A stretch of 64,000 bases of DNA from NCBI GenBank assembly GCA_030063045.1, contig JAQSEB010000047.1:2728001-2792000 (forward strand). Reading direction: 5' to 3'. The DNA comes from Pratylenchus scribneri (lineage: Eukaryota > Nematoda > Chromadorea > Rhabditida > Pratylenchidae). The stretch's first letter is position 1. Each line of letters starts with the position of its first letter. Shown here in pieces: positions 12,126-24,500 of the stretch. The position numbers were made by a program, and so were the translations under genes. Under the pieces are notes generated by a model, which made no database searches, had not been told where the DNA came from, and was given only the letters and a program-made list of their open reading frames with translations.

Positions 12126-13119
12126 TTCTGATTTTCTATCCGGAAAATGTTTTGAATTTGTTCTGATTTCTTTTCCGGAAAATGTTTTTAATTTGTTCAG
12201 ATTTCTTTCCGGAAAATGTTTTTAATTTGTTCTGATTTCTTTCCGGAAAATGTTTTTAATTTGTTCTGATTTCTTTCCGGAAAATGTTTTGTTGTTGTTC
12301 TGATTTTGTTCCGGAAAATGTTTTGTTGTTGTTCTGATTTTCTTTCCGGAAAATGTTTTGAATTTGTTCTGATTTCTTTCCGGAAAATGTTTTGAATTTG
12401 TTCTGATTTCCTTTCCGGAAAATGTTTTTAATTTGTTCTGATTTCTTTCCGGAAAATGTTTTGAATTTGTTCTGATTTCTTTCCGGAAAATGTTTTGAAT
12501 TTGTTCTGATTTTCTATCCGGAAAATGTTTTTAATTTGTTCTGATTTCTTTTCCGGAAAATGTTTTTAATTTGTTCTGATTTTCTATCCGGAAAATGTTT
12601 TGAATTTGTTCTGATTTCCTTTCCGGAAAATGTTTTTAATTTGTTCTGATTTCTTTCCGTAAAATGTTTTTAATTTGTTCTGATTTCCTTTCCGGAAAAT
12701 GTTTTGAATTTGTTCTGATTTCTTTCCGGAAAATGTTTTGTTGTTGTTCTGATTTTGTTCCGGAAAATGTTTTGTTGTTGTTCTGATTTTCTTTCCGGAA
12801 AATGTTTTGAATTTGTTCTGATTTTCTTTCCGGAAAATGTTTTGAATTTGTTCTGATTTCTTTTCCGGAAAATGTTTTGAATTTGTTCTGATTTTCTTTC
12901 CGGAAAATGTTTTGAATTTGTTCTGATTTCTTTTCCGGAAAATGTTTTTAATTTGTTCTGATTTTCTATCCGGAAAATGTTTTTAATTTGTTCTGATTTC
13001 TTTTCCGGAAAATGTTTTTAATTTGTTCTGATTTTCTATCCGGAAAATGTTTTTAATTTGTTCTGATTTTCTTTCCGGAAAATGTTTTGAATTTATTCTG
13101 ATTTTCTTTTCCGGAAAAT
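12126..13119 (+). repeat. About 34-bp minisatellite, copy 1
   Basis: Roughly 29 tandem copies of a unit of 33-36 bp with the invariant cores TTGTTCTGATTT and CCGGAAAATG. The linkers vary: TTTTTAATTTG, TTTTGAATTTG or TTTTGTTGTTG before the first core, and short T/C tracts between the cores. The array follows the dispersed repeat segment without a gap and ends at a degenerate unit near 13119. Confidence 0.95.
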
Positions 13120-13443
13120 GCCATTCCTTCATTAGGTTTTACCTTCTCTTCTTTCATAATTGTCTTGTTCAGTTCGGAGTTGTCGTTATCGCGTTGTGGA
13201 ATTTCAGATATGGAATGTTGGCAAACTGGAAGAATGCGTGGAATGGAAGGCCAAGCTTTTATATGCTAGAGCCCCGTGTATTCACTAATAAAGAGCTAAT
13301 CCCGAGTTTTACGATAATATGGCCTCATTTGGACTATAAAAGAGGGGTGGTTTTGTTCATTTCAACACCAGATCTACCACCAAGCGACAAACAAAACAAC
13401 CTCTTCAAGAAGCAACAAAACGACCAAACTTCGACGATCAAAA

Positions 13444-13985
13444 ATGGCTCAATTCCGATGGATTCAACTTAAGGACGGATGCCGACAAATTCAACGCTTC
13501 GATGGCCGTCAATGGCGCAATGTTGGCCCACCAAACAAGAAGATCAATCCGGCTCAAACTCCACTCGGCAATATTGCAACACAACCAAGACAGAAGGTCG
13601 TCATTAACGCCCCGTTCGATGTCAAACAACAATACTACATGAAGGTCAGTTAATTTTTAATCCAATTACAAACAAAATAATGAATCCCCATTTTCCACAG
13701 ATCATCAACATCGGCGGACATCGCATCGGATGGTGGCTCAAAACAACCCATTCTGAAATATTCGAATATCGCTCAACAGGAGTGCTGGATCCGAAGGAAT
13801 CTGTAACCATTGAAATCGCCTGCAACGCCTTCGATTCTGCAATACTTCGGGACCGGAAGAAAGAGGACCACTTCAGCCTGGAATGGACCAACACACCGGA
13901 GGGAGCGGCTAAGCAATTTCGTCTAGAATGGATGCAAGCAGAGATGACCGGCCGAAAAGTTCTCCCGATCGAGTACAACATGTGA
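13444..13985 (+). CDS. Major sperm protein (MSP) with an N-terminal extension
   Basis: Nematode MSP, the sperm cytoskeletal protein that polymerises to drive amoeboid motility and also signals to oocytes. Two exons: 13444-13644 and 13701-13985, joined GTCAGT to CCACAG. The immunoglobulin-like MSP fold is clear from TQPRQKVVINAPFDVK, GVLDPKESV, EWTNTPEGAAKQFRLEW and a terminus LPIEYNM. Compared with the canonical 127-residue MSP, this one has about 38 extra residues before the usual start, and the loop between GWWLKTTH and GVLDPKE is shorter. Codon use is richer in G and C than in neighbouring genes, as expected for high expression. Several canonical residues differ, so it may be an MSP-domain paralogue and not a bulk sperm MSP. 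Confidence 0.88.
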
Positions 13986-14210
13986 TGTGAAGAATAGATG
14001 GATGAAGCAGCGGACGGATAGGATCGATCTTCCCCCCATTCCCCTTTGTTGTGTCCCCCACTTTTCTTTCCACCACATATCATTTTTCCCTATATTATTG
14101 TATTTTTGTTTGTATTTTTTCCTCTATTGTTTTTTTGTGTATAAAATGTTGAAAAAATGTTCTGTGTACTTTTTTTTTATTTTGGTTTACTGTATTTTTG
14201 ACTTAAATTT

Positions 14211-14596
14211 CTATTTGTTTTTTAAGATAAAAAAAGCCCACCTGCCACTGTCAGCAATCAGCATGAAATTCCGCCTGCATCGAACAAACCATTGGGCCTT
14301 GAGTCTTTTGAGTACCTGAAATTAACATTCATTCAATTCAATTCCACCTAACAATTTTGAATTCCATTTTAAAATTTAGATTTTTGACTTACATTTGAAG
14401 CCTGATTCTGCTGCAAGGCTGGCCATTCATCCGTCTCTGAAGCAAGCAAAACAAAGGCAATATTCGAGCGGTGTACCTTGTTGAAAAATAAGCAAATTAG
14501 TAATGCTAATTGTTAATTCTAAATTTGGAACTAATATTCAAACTGACCGTAAATGTTGCCGAAGGGCACAGCCGCACTGTTCTTGAACTCGGTCAT
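14211..14596 (-). CDS. Possible small gene next to MSP
   Basis: Three candidate minus-strand exons: 14548-14596 (MTEFKNSAAVPFGNIY), 14393-14436 (TDEWPALQQNQASN) and 14211-14315, with good GTCAGT and GTAAGT donors. The first two exons have a raised GC content like MSP and read like protein. The third is weaker: the frame demanded by the phase is less protein-like than another frame in the same exon, so the 3' end may be wrong. No family recognised. Confidence 0.35.
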
Positions 14597-15532
14597 TTTT
14601 GCTGCAAACCTGGAATTTTAAATGATGGTTTATTTTGTGTGTAATTTGGTACTTATTTGGTGGGAGATTGGCAGGAACAAATAGGAATTTGGGAATTCAG
14701 GAATGGGGAATTGTTTTTTGAAGAATGAGAGAAGATTCAAAAAAATAGAGTTTTTATACAAAAAATTACAGTAATAATATAATAATACAATAAATCAAAA
14801 AGGCGAAAATTTAAATGTTCAAAAAATACAGTAATCATCATAATAAATAAATCAATATAAACAAAAAATAAAAACTTTCAAAATTTTCTTAACCATAACA
14901 ATTTATTTTAGTTAATTGTATCTTTTTGTCAATTATCCTTTTTTGTTATTCACAGTTATAATATATATAATAGGCAAATTTAATATTCATTATTAATTAA
15001 TCATTTGGCCATTTCAATGAATTAATGTTTTCTATTCTATTTTTAATTTATGAGAGAAAAATTCACTTTTTTTTCAAATCAAAGAAAATTTGAAGCTAAT
15101 AAAATTTTCGGTCTTTTTTACAAAAGTAAAATAATAAAAAAACGGAAAGTAAAAGAGCAAATTGAATATAAAAGGGCATAGAAAATTGGGAATATAATAA
15201 AAAGTGGAGGAAAACGGAATTGGATCAGAAGAATAATGGGAATGGAAGAAGGATGGCAGCTTGTTCTTTTCCAAATTATTCATATCGAGTTGTTCCTCTT
15301 TTTGGGTCTGCGCATCTTCCCGATCCTCTCAATTCTCATTTGACTCATTCATTCATTCATTCATTTATTAATATGCGCAATCATCCATGCCAAATGATGA
15401 TGAGGCATATCCTCTCCCATTTATTCCTCATTTGCTGACGCCAAACATGTTTATTTTGATGTGTTCTGCAAATCTTTTGTGCCTTTCCCAAAATTGTACT
15501 TTTCAACCATAAATGGTCTTTTAAAATTCAGA
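14597..15532. other. AT-rich intergenic region
   Basis: No supported gene. A short direct repeat of ATTC lies near 15346-15365. Confidence 0.5.
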
Positions 15533-16009
15533 ATGCATCGAAAATTGTTCAATCGAATTTATTCAATTCTATTAAAATCAGATTCAATGAAAATTTTTCT
15601 ATTCGGCTCATTCCTTCTTTGGCAACTTCCATGCACTGGCATTTTACTGACATTTTTACGGCTTTTCACTGGCAAACTTTGTGTCCAACTCAGCATATTC
15701 ATTTTTATACATTTTTGTAAGCTAACAAATTATAAATTATTTTTCTTTCGAATTTTAGCTCGATTTGCTCTTCGGCATTTTTCTCGTCGTTTTTTGCCCT
15801 ATCACATTGAATTGCTTCCAAATTTGGATTCGCCAAAACACAATTTGCGCGAATCATTTCGACCAATTTTGAAGACAATTCCAAAATGTGGAAATGGCAA
15901 ATATTATGAAAAAATTAAAGAGGAGGAAAAGGAAAAGGAAGAAATAAAGAAAAAGGAACCAATATTCACATTTATTCGGGCACATCGAAAAAAGAGCAGA
16001 TTTGCTTAA
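15533..16009 (+). CDS. Hypothetical small membrane or secreted protein
   Basis: Two-exon model. A hydrophobic N-terminal segment (FGSFLLWQLPCTGILLTFL) is followed by an intron of about 43 nt starting GTAAGC near 15720 and ending TTTTAG near 15759. The second exon is basic, then Lys/Glu-rich, ending KKSRFA at 16009. Removing the intron keeps the frame. Start candidates are at 15533 and 15587. It could be a signal-anchor protein. I do not recognise it, and the low complexity of the C-terminal third weakens the call. Confidence 0.4.
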   Translation: MHRKLFNRIYSILLKSDSMKIFLFGSFLLWQLPCTGILLTFLRLFTGKLCVQLSIFIFIHFCKLTNYKLFFFRILARFALRHFSRRFLPYHIELLPNLDSPKHNLRESFRPILKTIPKCGNGKYYEKIKEEEKEKEEIKKKEPIFTFIRAHRKKSRFA

Positions 16010-16190
16010 TTTAATTAAATTTATTTGATTTATTTTTTATTATTCCATTTATTTTTTGATAAAAAAAGCTCAATTTCAAAATTTTCACATAAAAAATGAT
16101 TCATATTATTTTTTGTGTTATTCATCCAAAAATGAACGAAATTATTCCTCTCCTATTTATTTCATTAAAAATTATATAAAAATAATAAGA

Positions 16191-17295
16191 ATGAAATTTT
16201 TAATTTTGGCTCCGTTTCTTTTCTCAACAATTTTGGCCAAATTTAATTTCAATCAATTTAAAAGTATTTTTAAAATCAATCTTTTTTCGATAAAATATTT
16301 TCTTTATTAGCATTGGACAATGTTTGGGATGGCAATTCAATGGAATGCCCCCAACAAGAAATAAATTATTTTGGAACAAAGAATACAAGCATTGATGGGG
16401 AGGATTGCATTATTTGGCGTGAGGCAACCAAAATTATGCGCGCAAATTTCGTCGGATTTTGGCTTTAGTAATATTTTATATTTATTATTTAATATTTAAA
16501 ACTATTCAAATATAAGCAATTAGTATTTATTTCCAATCAATTTATATAAATAAATATTTTGAAATAATTTTTGAAAATTTATTATAATTTTATAGTCCGA
16601 AATTTGCTGGGTTATTTTGAAAATATATTCATAAAATTAATTCAAAATGAAAATAAGTTATAACCAAAAAAAAAACGGCTAAACTAGAGGAATTATAGTT
16701 CTTTGGTTAATTTTTTGGTCAATAAATTTGATCAATCATTTTTATAAAAAAAATGTGATTAATCCAATAATTTAATAGCTATAATTATATATTTAAATTA
16801 TATTCATTCATAGCTTTTTCCCGGATGAATACACTGATCATAATTATTGTCGAAATGTGCGCCTGGATACATATAGACAATATTTGAAAATGAATAATGC
16901 CTCAATGCATTTATGGTTATTTGAGAGTGCTGAATGGCGCCATGGGCCTTGGTGTTATGTTCGGCATACGGTAAACGGAAATTAAGTGAAATATGACAAA
17001 TTATTAATATATAATTAAGAATTCAAAATGGTGGTCGGATTATAATTTGGTGAACGATGATGGCAAAATTAATCAAATCAACATTATGTCCTCAAATTTT
17101 ACGGGAATTGATTTCAAGCCGAAAAGATGCTTTTGTGTGGATTCAACAACAACGACGACCACCACTACAACGACAAAAGCTACAACGCCCAATATTACAA
17201 TTACAATGTCTACAATATCTGCGGCTGTTTCTTCGCCCGAAGATTCATCGCCGACAACAACAAAAGATGATAATTGGAATTGGCCTTGGGAATAA
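16191..17295 (+). CDS. Secreted kringle-like protein with Thr-rich tail
   Basis: Four exons in phase: 16191-16263, 16311-16467, 16814-16970 and 17020-17295. A signal peptide (MKFLILAPFLFSTILAKF) is followed by one domain with the order of kringle landmarks: Cys in NSMECP, INYFGTKNTSIDGEDCIIW, then FFPDEYTDHNYCRNV, then HGPWCYVRH, and finally CFCVD. Kringles have six cysteines with the NYCRNP and PWCY motifs, and both motifs are recognisable. The insert between NYCRN and PWCY is longer than usual. The C-terminus is a run of Thr followed by Ser/Thr/Pro-rich sequence ending NWNWPWE, probably O-glycosylated. The role is unknown; kringles usually bind proteins or lysine. Confidence 0.68.
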
Positions 17296-19400
17296 ATTTT
17301 CTGGAATATTCAATATTGTATAAATTCAAATCCTTTCTTCAGTCCTATAAAATAAAAATTCTATGCAATTTTCATTAATATTTTAAAAAATATTGTTATG
17401 GAAGTTTAATTTTTCTGCAAAATGATATGAATAATAACATAATTTGGATTGAATAAAATTTGAATTTTTTTAAAATATGGATTTCAAATTATTATTTTGA
17501 GATTTGGCATTTATCTCAAATTTTCCCTCAATTTTCTTTTTCTGAAATCAATTCATCCCATTCCCCCCCTTGCATTTCCCTCTATTTATTTGTTTATTTT
17601 TAGAATTACGGAAAAGCCTCCCGTCTATTTGACCCAAAATTGATCAAATCAAAATGCGGATCATTTATTTGATGCCAATTTTCCTCCGAAAAAGTATTTT
17701 GGAAATTTCATAATATATTTTAAGTCTTGGAGCTGATTCATTTCTAAATATTTTTACCTTTTCTGATGAAACCCATATTTTAATTCTAAACTTGCTCTCA
17801 TCAACTGTTTTTTCAATTTAAATTTTATGAATTATCTAATAATCTATAATTGCCGCGGTTTATGGCCAATCTATGTTATGATCCTAATTTCATGATAAAA
17901 TTATTTAAATTTTCAAAATACATGGCTGCTAACTTCAATCTTTTTTGTTTTGTTCCCTCCAAATACAATGTATGACCACAGTTTTTGGCCATTCTATGTC
18001 TGATCATTATGCCCAATGCCGCCGGCTTCCATACCCGTTCTATTTTTGTTGTCCCACCTTTTCCAATCAATTCTCCCTTAAATCAACAACACATTTCCCC
18101 CTCGAATTGGCCCAATGGCCAAACAATTGGGCGCACACAAAATCCTCCCGATCATTGGATGTGCCGCATGCCCCCCTCCGCACCACTCCCCCATTGCCAT
18201 ACCCTTTCCCCATTAAATCAGGCACAATCAAAATCAATGGTGAGGGGGATGAAGCGGCTGGATGGATGGACGCGAGCGGCACATCCAGATCCAGACCCCA
18301 TTCCCAATCCTTATTTTTGGCCATGACCGTGATCATGTCAGCGGCCATTTTCTCTGATTTCCTTATCAAAAGCTATTTCCCAATTCCTTCTTGATCCCTT
18401 CTTGCCCATCTCTCTTTATCGAAATTTGAGCCAGCCAATTCCGCGTTTTCTATCAAATTTCGGCTTATTCCTTCGTTTTATTCCTTTTTTAATTTTCGAT
18501 TAAATTATTAAGGCATTTTTGAATGCATTTTGGCATTACCTTTAATCAAAGGAAAGGACATTCGCATTTGTTTCTTCTAATTTGATCTCAACTTGGGAAT
18601 TGATTTTGAACAATCCCACCAAAAATAAATCAAAATATAAAATATAATATGCTAAAGTGTTTATGGTTCTCAAAAAATAATAATTAAGTCTCATTATTTG
18701 AATAAAAACAAATTGTGATTAAACTTTAATATTGAAAAACGGATAAACCTCTATCAGATGTTGTGATCATAATTTACTATCAGTGAAATACAAAATTATT
18801 TGCCTCTGTAAAAACATTAATTCCATCTTAATTAATTTGATTTATCCGTTTTTTAATCCAATTACTTTCAAAATTTGCTGAATTTCTTTCTGCAATTTGC
18901 AATATCGAAAGTCTTAAATCACAAATCACAATCAACAATCTCTGTACATTACATATACATATTATTATTATCAGATCTAGTGTGATATTTACAGAGGATA
19001 TGCTCTGAAATCTGGATATTTGATGGCTCGCCTTTTTCGTTCCATTCTATCCTCCGTCCTCCTCAAACTCCAAAGCTCCAAAGTCCAAACCCATTTTCAT
19101 TTAGATATAATTGGTCTAATTGGCCTCATCCTTGGGTACATTAGTTCTCTGTTTATTATTCCATTTTAGCATATCCATACCCAGAAACTGCCGTTTGATT
19201 TTTTAATTTCATGCCAATTAAAAATAATTTAATGCAATCGTTTTTGTTAATAAGGGAAGATTTGTTTTGATCGTTCCCTTCTTTTCCTAACATTTGAAAT
19301 ACCATATTCTTCCTTTTCAAAACTTGTTAGATTTTAATGAATGAAACAATAATTAAAAATAATTTTTAGATTTGTTAAAATTAAAATCAACAAAAATTGA
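17296..19400. other. Long intergenic region with a GC-richer island
   Basis: Mostly AT-rich and non-coding. Between about 17990 and 18420 the composition is richer in C and G, and several overlapping frames are open on both strands. None shows clear splice-consistent or family-like coding. An inverted repeat (AAAAACGGATAA near 18736 and its complement near 18841) encloses about 100 bp. Confidence 0.45.
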
Positions 19401-20040
19401 ATGCCACTTCGCATTTTGCACAATTTTATTCATGGCTGCCTATTATTATTATTTTCATTTTTCCTAATAATCCATTTGACATCAACCGGTCTTTACAATT
19501 ATGCAAATCGTAATAAATTATTTAAATTTTAAATTCGAAATTAAATTTTAATTCAACTAAAAATATTTCAAAAAAAATCAATTTTTATTGATTATTATTT
19601 GGCCATCACAAAAATGGGCCTTTTCCAGACAAAGAATTTTTGATTTATTTGTTTTAATTGGGGGCATATTCAGTCTCGGTAATATAATTTTCTTTGAAAA
19701 TCTATTTTCTAAATGATTTTGTACTCTTAAATATTTTATAGAAGGAAAAATGCTCTATCAAAATGCAAATTCCAATTATTTAATGACGAATAGTGGTTCA
19801 ATGGAAATGAGTTTAGACGAAATTTACCATTCAAGCGGTGAAAGGTACCGAAGGAAACGAAGCAGAAGTATGGAAATGGATGAAAATGAAAATGATGATG
19901 AATTTGAGGACCAAATGGATACGGACAACAATTTGGAGGAAATGGAGAGGATTCGAAAGAAACGGAGAAGTGGCCAAAAACCGATATTCCGTGTGCCAGT
20001 CGATTTGTGGGAAGAAGGAGCCGAAGCCGAATTTGATTGA
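19401..20040 (+). CDS. Neuropeptide-like prepropeptide
   Basis: Two exons in phase: 19401-19509 and 19742-20040, giving about 135 residues. The first exon is a long signal peptide ending around LTSTGLYNYAN. The second exon carries clusters of basic residues typical of prohormone convertase sites: RYRRKRSRS early and RIRKKRRSG late, separated by an acidic spacer. The last basic cluster would release a C-terminal peptide beginning SGQKPIFRVPVDLWEEG. The acidic spacer and single terminal peptide resemble nlp-type precursors. I do not recognise the peptide, so a non-neuronal secreted proprotein is possible. Confidence 0.55.
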
Positions 20041-21088
20041 GAAAAAGGGTCGAAAAAAATGGGAAAAGATGTTCAAAATTAGGAATCTAACATATTTTTA
20101 TAAAAGCCAAACAGCGGGTTTAAAAACATAAAAATTCAAATTATATTTGTAAACATATTTGTCATTATTATATTTTATTATATTATTGTGGAAAATGGAA
20201 AAATTTATTCAATTTCATCTCAAATTTGTACCAATTCTTATATTTTTACAAATCGAAAATTATGCAAATTTTATTATTTTTTAAAAATAAATGGATTTAT
20301 CTGTTGAACAAACTGTTTATTTAATTTGTTTTTTTTTATAGAATTTGATTTCCATCGAAAATGCGACTTGAAGAATTTATGGGGGTTTATTTGGCGAATA
20401 TTTCTGCCCCAGTGGGTTTTTAGGTTGAATTACTTTTTTCCCGATTCCATTTTGACATCATTTTTTAAATTCATTTCATTTCCGACCAAATTCTTTCCTC
20501 CGCCCCTAAAATCATGTTTCCCCTTTAAAAACAATTTCAAAGTTGACTTTGCTAAATTTTTTCCAATATTTATTATTTTGCCTTCATGGTTAGGGCCCCT
20601 TTTTAAATGTATGATTCCGGTTGTGTGTTGTGTCCATGGCAACATGTTTCAATTTTTTCTGTTAAAAAGGCGATTATTATATAAGAATTTTGTTTGAAAA
20701 AATGTGACAGCTGGCGGATGTGCGCTCCATTTGCCATTTTTGGCGGCGATTTGGTGAGGGAAAGGGGGTACAAAATTGCAGTTGGCATTGGCAAAAACCG
20801 GAAATTGGTCAGATAATGGGGCTATCCTCCTCTTTTTGAAAGCCACATCCATTCAACGAATTCAATTTTTGTCCATTAATTTTTGCCAATCATATGGAAA
20901 AAAGATATTTTAAAGGCAATGGACACTAATTATATTTAATAAAAAATCAAAAACCGTTGCCTTTCATTCCCTAATGTTGATTTTATTATCCCATGAAAAA
21001 TTCCTTTTAATTAATTAATAAAATTATTAATTTATAGAATCAGCCAAATTAAATAATCGTTAGTAATTAAAAAAGCAAATAATAAAGA
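20041..21088. other. Intergenic region
   Basis: AT-rich. An open frame of about 120 codons near 20326 is hydrophobic and Phe-rich and looks like chance. No RNA gene recognised. Confidence 0.5.
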
Positions 21089-21322
21089 ATGGAACAAGCC
21101 CGAAACACTGTTCAACAACTTCGACTCGAGGCGAATATTCATCGCAAAAAAGTGTAAGTTTTTATATAAAAATGAAAAAAAATACAAAGTTTTATTTGAA
21201 GGTCGGAAGTGGCCAAAGATTTGGTGGAATTTTGTGACAATCGAAAAGCCAATGATTGTTTGGTGACCGGCCACATTGAACATAATCCATTCCAGGAGAA
21301 GAAATCATGTGTTGTACTTTGA
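21089..21322 (+). CDS. Heterotrimeric G-protein gamma subunit
   Basis: Two exons, 21089-21153 and 21202-21322, give 61 residues, the normal size. The N-terminal helix (QARNTVQQLRLEANIHR) would pair with G beta. The central region SEVAKDLVEFCDNRKANDCL and HNPFQEKK are family landmarks. The C-terminal CVVL is a CaaX box ending in Leu, so geranylgeranylation and inner plasma-membrane location are expected. It lies about 225 bp upstream of the DEG/ENaC gene on the same strand. Confidence 0.9.
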
Positions 21323-21547
21323 TAAACAATCAATTTTGAACTTTAATTAATAAAATGATACCAATTTTAATTTGAATATTTTCTTTTTTTCTATTAAAAT
21401 GAGTAAATTTTAATTCATAAAAAATGCCATAAATAAGCACTTGACTGCAAAATTTATTATTATGCCTCAAAGGAAATGCCGAAATAAATTCCACAAATGC
21501 CATTTCCTTTTCCTCAAAAATATTCCATTTTTTGTATTTAAAATAAA

Positions 21548-24500
21548 ATGGTTCCCCCAACAATGCATCAAGAAAGGAAGAAAACAATTTGGGATCAGTT
21601 TTGCGATTTCACATCTTTAGTCGGCTTTCGCCTTCTTCATTCAAAGCATCCAATTTGGCTAAGGCACTTTTTAATTAATTAATTTACCTTTGGCCAATGC
21701 AAATATTTCTTTAGGCTGCTTTCAATCGGCCTTATGGCAATTTCCACATTGATGATTTTCCTTCAGACTCGATATTTTTGGAATAAATTTGTCGATTCAA
21801 AGGGACAAAGAATTGCAACGGTGAAAGAAACGGATGGGCAGGATGGTTTGCCACAACCACATTTTTTGGTTTGCCTGACTCTTCAAACAGCGTGAGGATA
21901 TCGTAAATGTGAATTTTATCGTCCATTTCCAAGTTCATTGATGCGTGGCTTTGGCAGTGTCGATTTTCGGGAATTGGTTTATCGCTATCAAATTGAGGGC
22001 AAAAGCCAAAATGCAATAATTCAACAAGTTTGGTGGATTGAATTTATCAAAATTTTATTGTAAATTTGTAGCTTAAACGCGAAATTGCCAAATTGGATTC
22101 ATTTTTCGGTAAACATTTTGATATAATTGACAATGGCACAAAATTATGGGATGAAGGCATCGGCATTTCTCGTGAAGTGAAATTGTTACGAGAAATTGGC
22201 GGCGCCCTTTCTGTTTGAATTCAATTCCCTTTCATTTGTTTTTGATGGAATTTCAGTTCGACGATGCCCAAAAATTTGAATTCAAAATGAATGAATTCAA
22301 AAAGAAGAATGAACAAATGGATTATAGGGAGGAAAGGGCACAATATCGTGAAAGACGCAACAAATTATTGGGCAAATGTTTGCCCGGATTCCTTCGGGAT
22401 CGAGAACAACAAATAAAAAAATAATAATTAAATTTACATTTTATCTTATTTTTTAGGACCCAGCGAAGGCATTGAATTCATTTGTGCAATGTCGATTGGA
22501 TTTGGCCCTTAAACTTTATACTCAATTTAAAGCGCAACAAAATGATTATTTTTCATATGCTCAAAAAGTTTGGATGCATCCCGAGGATTTGATTGTCAAA
22601 AGTAATTATTTTGTAAAAAAAATTCTGGGAAAATTTCTTGCAGAAAATTGGCTTTTTAACAGAATATCGGGAAAAAATAAATTCCCGACAACATTCGCAA
22701 CACTTTAAAAGTTGCCAAGCAAATGCCTAAATCGACTCATTTTTCGAGCTCTTTCGAATGAACTCTCATTCATCTAAATCTGTTCACAAATGGAAAGCCA
22801 TAATGTGTCTCGAAATTCATAATTCCTTATTTTAATTCAAACAAATTTTGACTCAATATTCCCTCAGTCAGGTCATTTCTTTGGCGATGGCCCAGGCCAA
22901 TGGAAACGGAGTTGGCAAGTGGAAAATGGACTTTGCGCATTGGGCTCGCCAATGAATAGGACAAAAATTGATATTCAAGCAATTTTGGCGGACAAAAATT
23001 TTGACTATATTTTGGTGAAGGCAAATCGACTCGAAGCCCATCCGATTGCAAAAATTACCGTTCATTTAGTATTGGGCTAAAATTATTTAAATTTATTTTT
23101 TTTATTCAAATTAGGTTTATGAAAATGAATTGAATGGCCAATTAATTAAGGCAAATTCATTTGAATTAATTGCCGGCAAAAATTTGGAAGTCACAATTCG
23201 GGGAATATCCGAAATTAAGGTGGGATTAATCATTAATGGCTCATTTTAATAATTTTGCCATAGGAAGATGAATGCTCGAATAATTTTCCAAAAAATTGTG
23301 TGCCCACAAATTTGGGATATTCATCGGAAGTAAATGCTTTTTTATACCAAAATTAATTATCATTTCCACCCAATTATATATATGCAAATGGTGTATGCCC
23401 GAAGTGAGGGCCGCTTGCCAATGCGCAAATCCGGATTTGTTTTTGGCTGAATTTATTGGCGCAAAAAAGATGCGAAATTGTACATTAATTGAGGCAATGG
23501 AATGTGGGCGAAAACAGAAGGAATTATTTACAAAAGGTGTAAAATAAATTTAAAATTTTAATTATATATTTTTAGATGGATGGAAACAATGAGCAAAATA
23601 ATTTAATTAATATAGCCAGGGGGTTAATGAATGGGTCGTGGGTTCGAAATTCAAATCCCATTGGTGTCAAATGATTTAAAATGATATTACGATTTAGCCA
23701 AAAAAAACATCGATTAAATTAAATTTATATATTTTTTCCTTTAAATAGCTGAGTGCCCGAATCCCTGCATTTCCATTGAATACACTTCGAATTATGCTGC
23801 CTACGATTTGACATTAGAAATGTTGAATATGAGCATTTTGGAGGCTGAACAAAAATATGCACCTGAACAATTATTATTAATTGACAAATTGAATGAATTC
23901 AAAAGGCCAAGGGCACCGAATGCCAAGGGAAAGGACACAAATGTGTATGGGAAAAAATTCATTTTGACAATAATTTGTAAATAAAATAGATGGAAAGCAA
24001 ATGCCAAATTGGACGAATTCCTCAATGAATATTATCAAGTAATGATCGGTGTATATAGAATCCTTTATGGAGGGTAAATTCATTCTTTTTAAATTTTTGA
24101 TATAATTCCATTATTTTTGATCCTTTTCATTGCCCACAATTTTTGCGGAAGATGCGGCCGCATTACTTGGCCAAGTCCCATCTTCAATTGAATTTAAACC
24201 ATTGGAACATTTAACCAAATTGGATGAAGAAAATTTGGAAATTTGTGGGGAAACAAATGAGAGAAATGGACTAAAAAGAAGATTAATGAATTTGGGGAAA
24301 GCATTTTTGGTGGATAATTTCAGAAAAATGAGCATTCATCAGGTAGCAAATATTTTCGGAATAATTTAGAATATTTTAAAGTGGTATCCATGTCCAATTA
24401 GCATTTCAAATGAAAATTGTCGTCGATTATTAAATGAAACGAACAAAAATGAAGATGAGATTGAGGAGGATGGAATGCTCGAAAATTTGCAACAAATGAT

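Noticed and set aside
17945..18394. Overlapping open frames in the GC-richer island
   Set aside because: Two plus-strand and one minus-strand frames are open together and none shows conserved motifs or good junctions.
20326..20697. 123-codon open frame
   Set aside because: Phe-rich and hydrophobic throughout, no splice or domain structure, and composition equal to the surrounding non-coding DNA.
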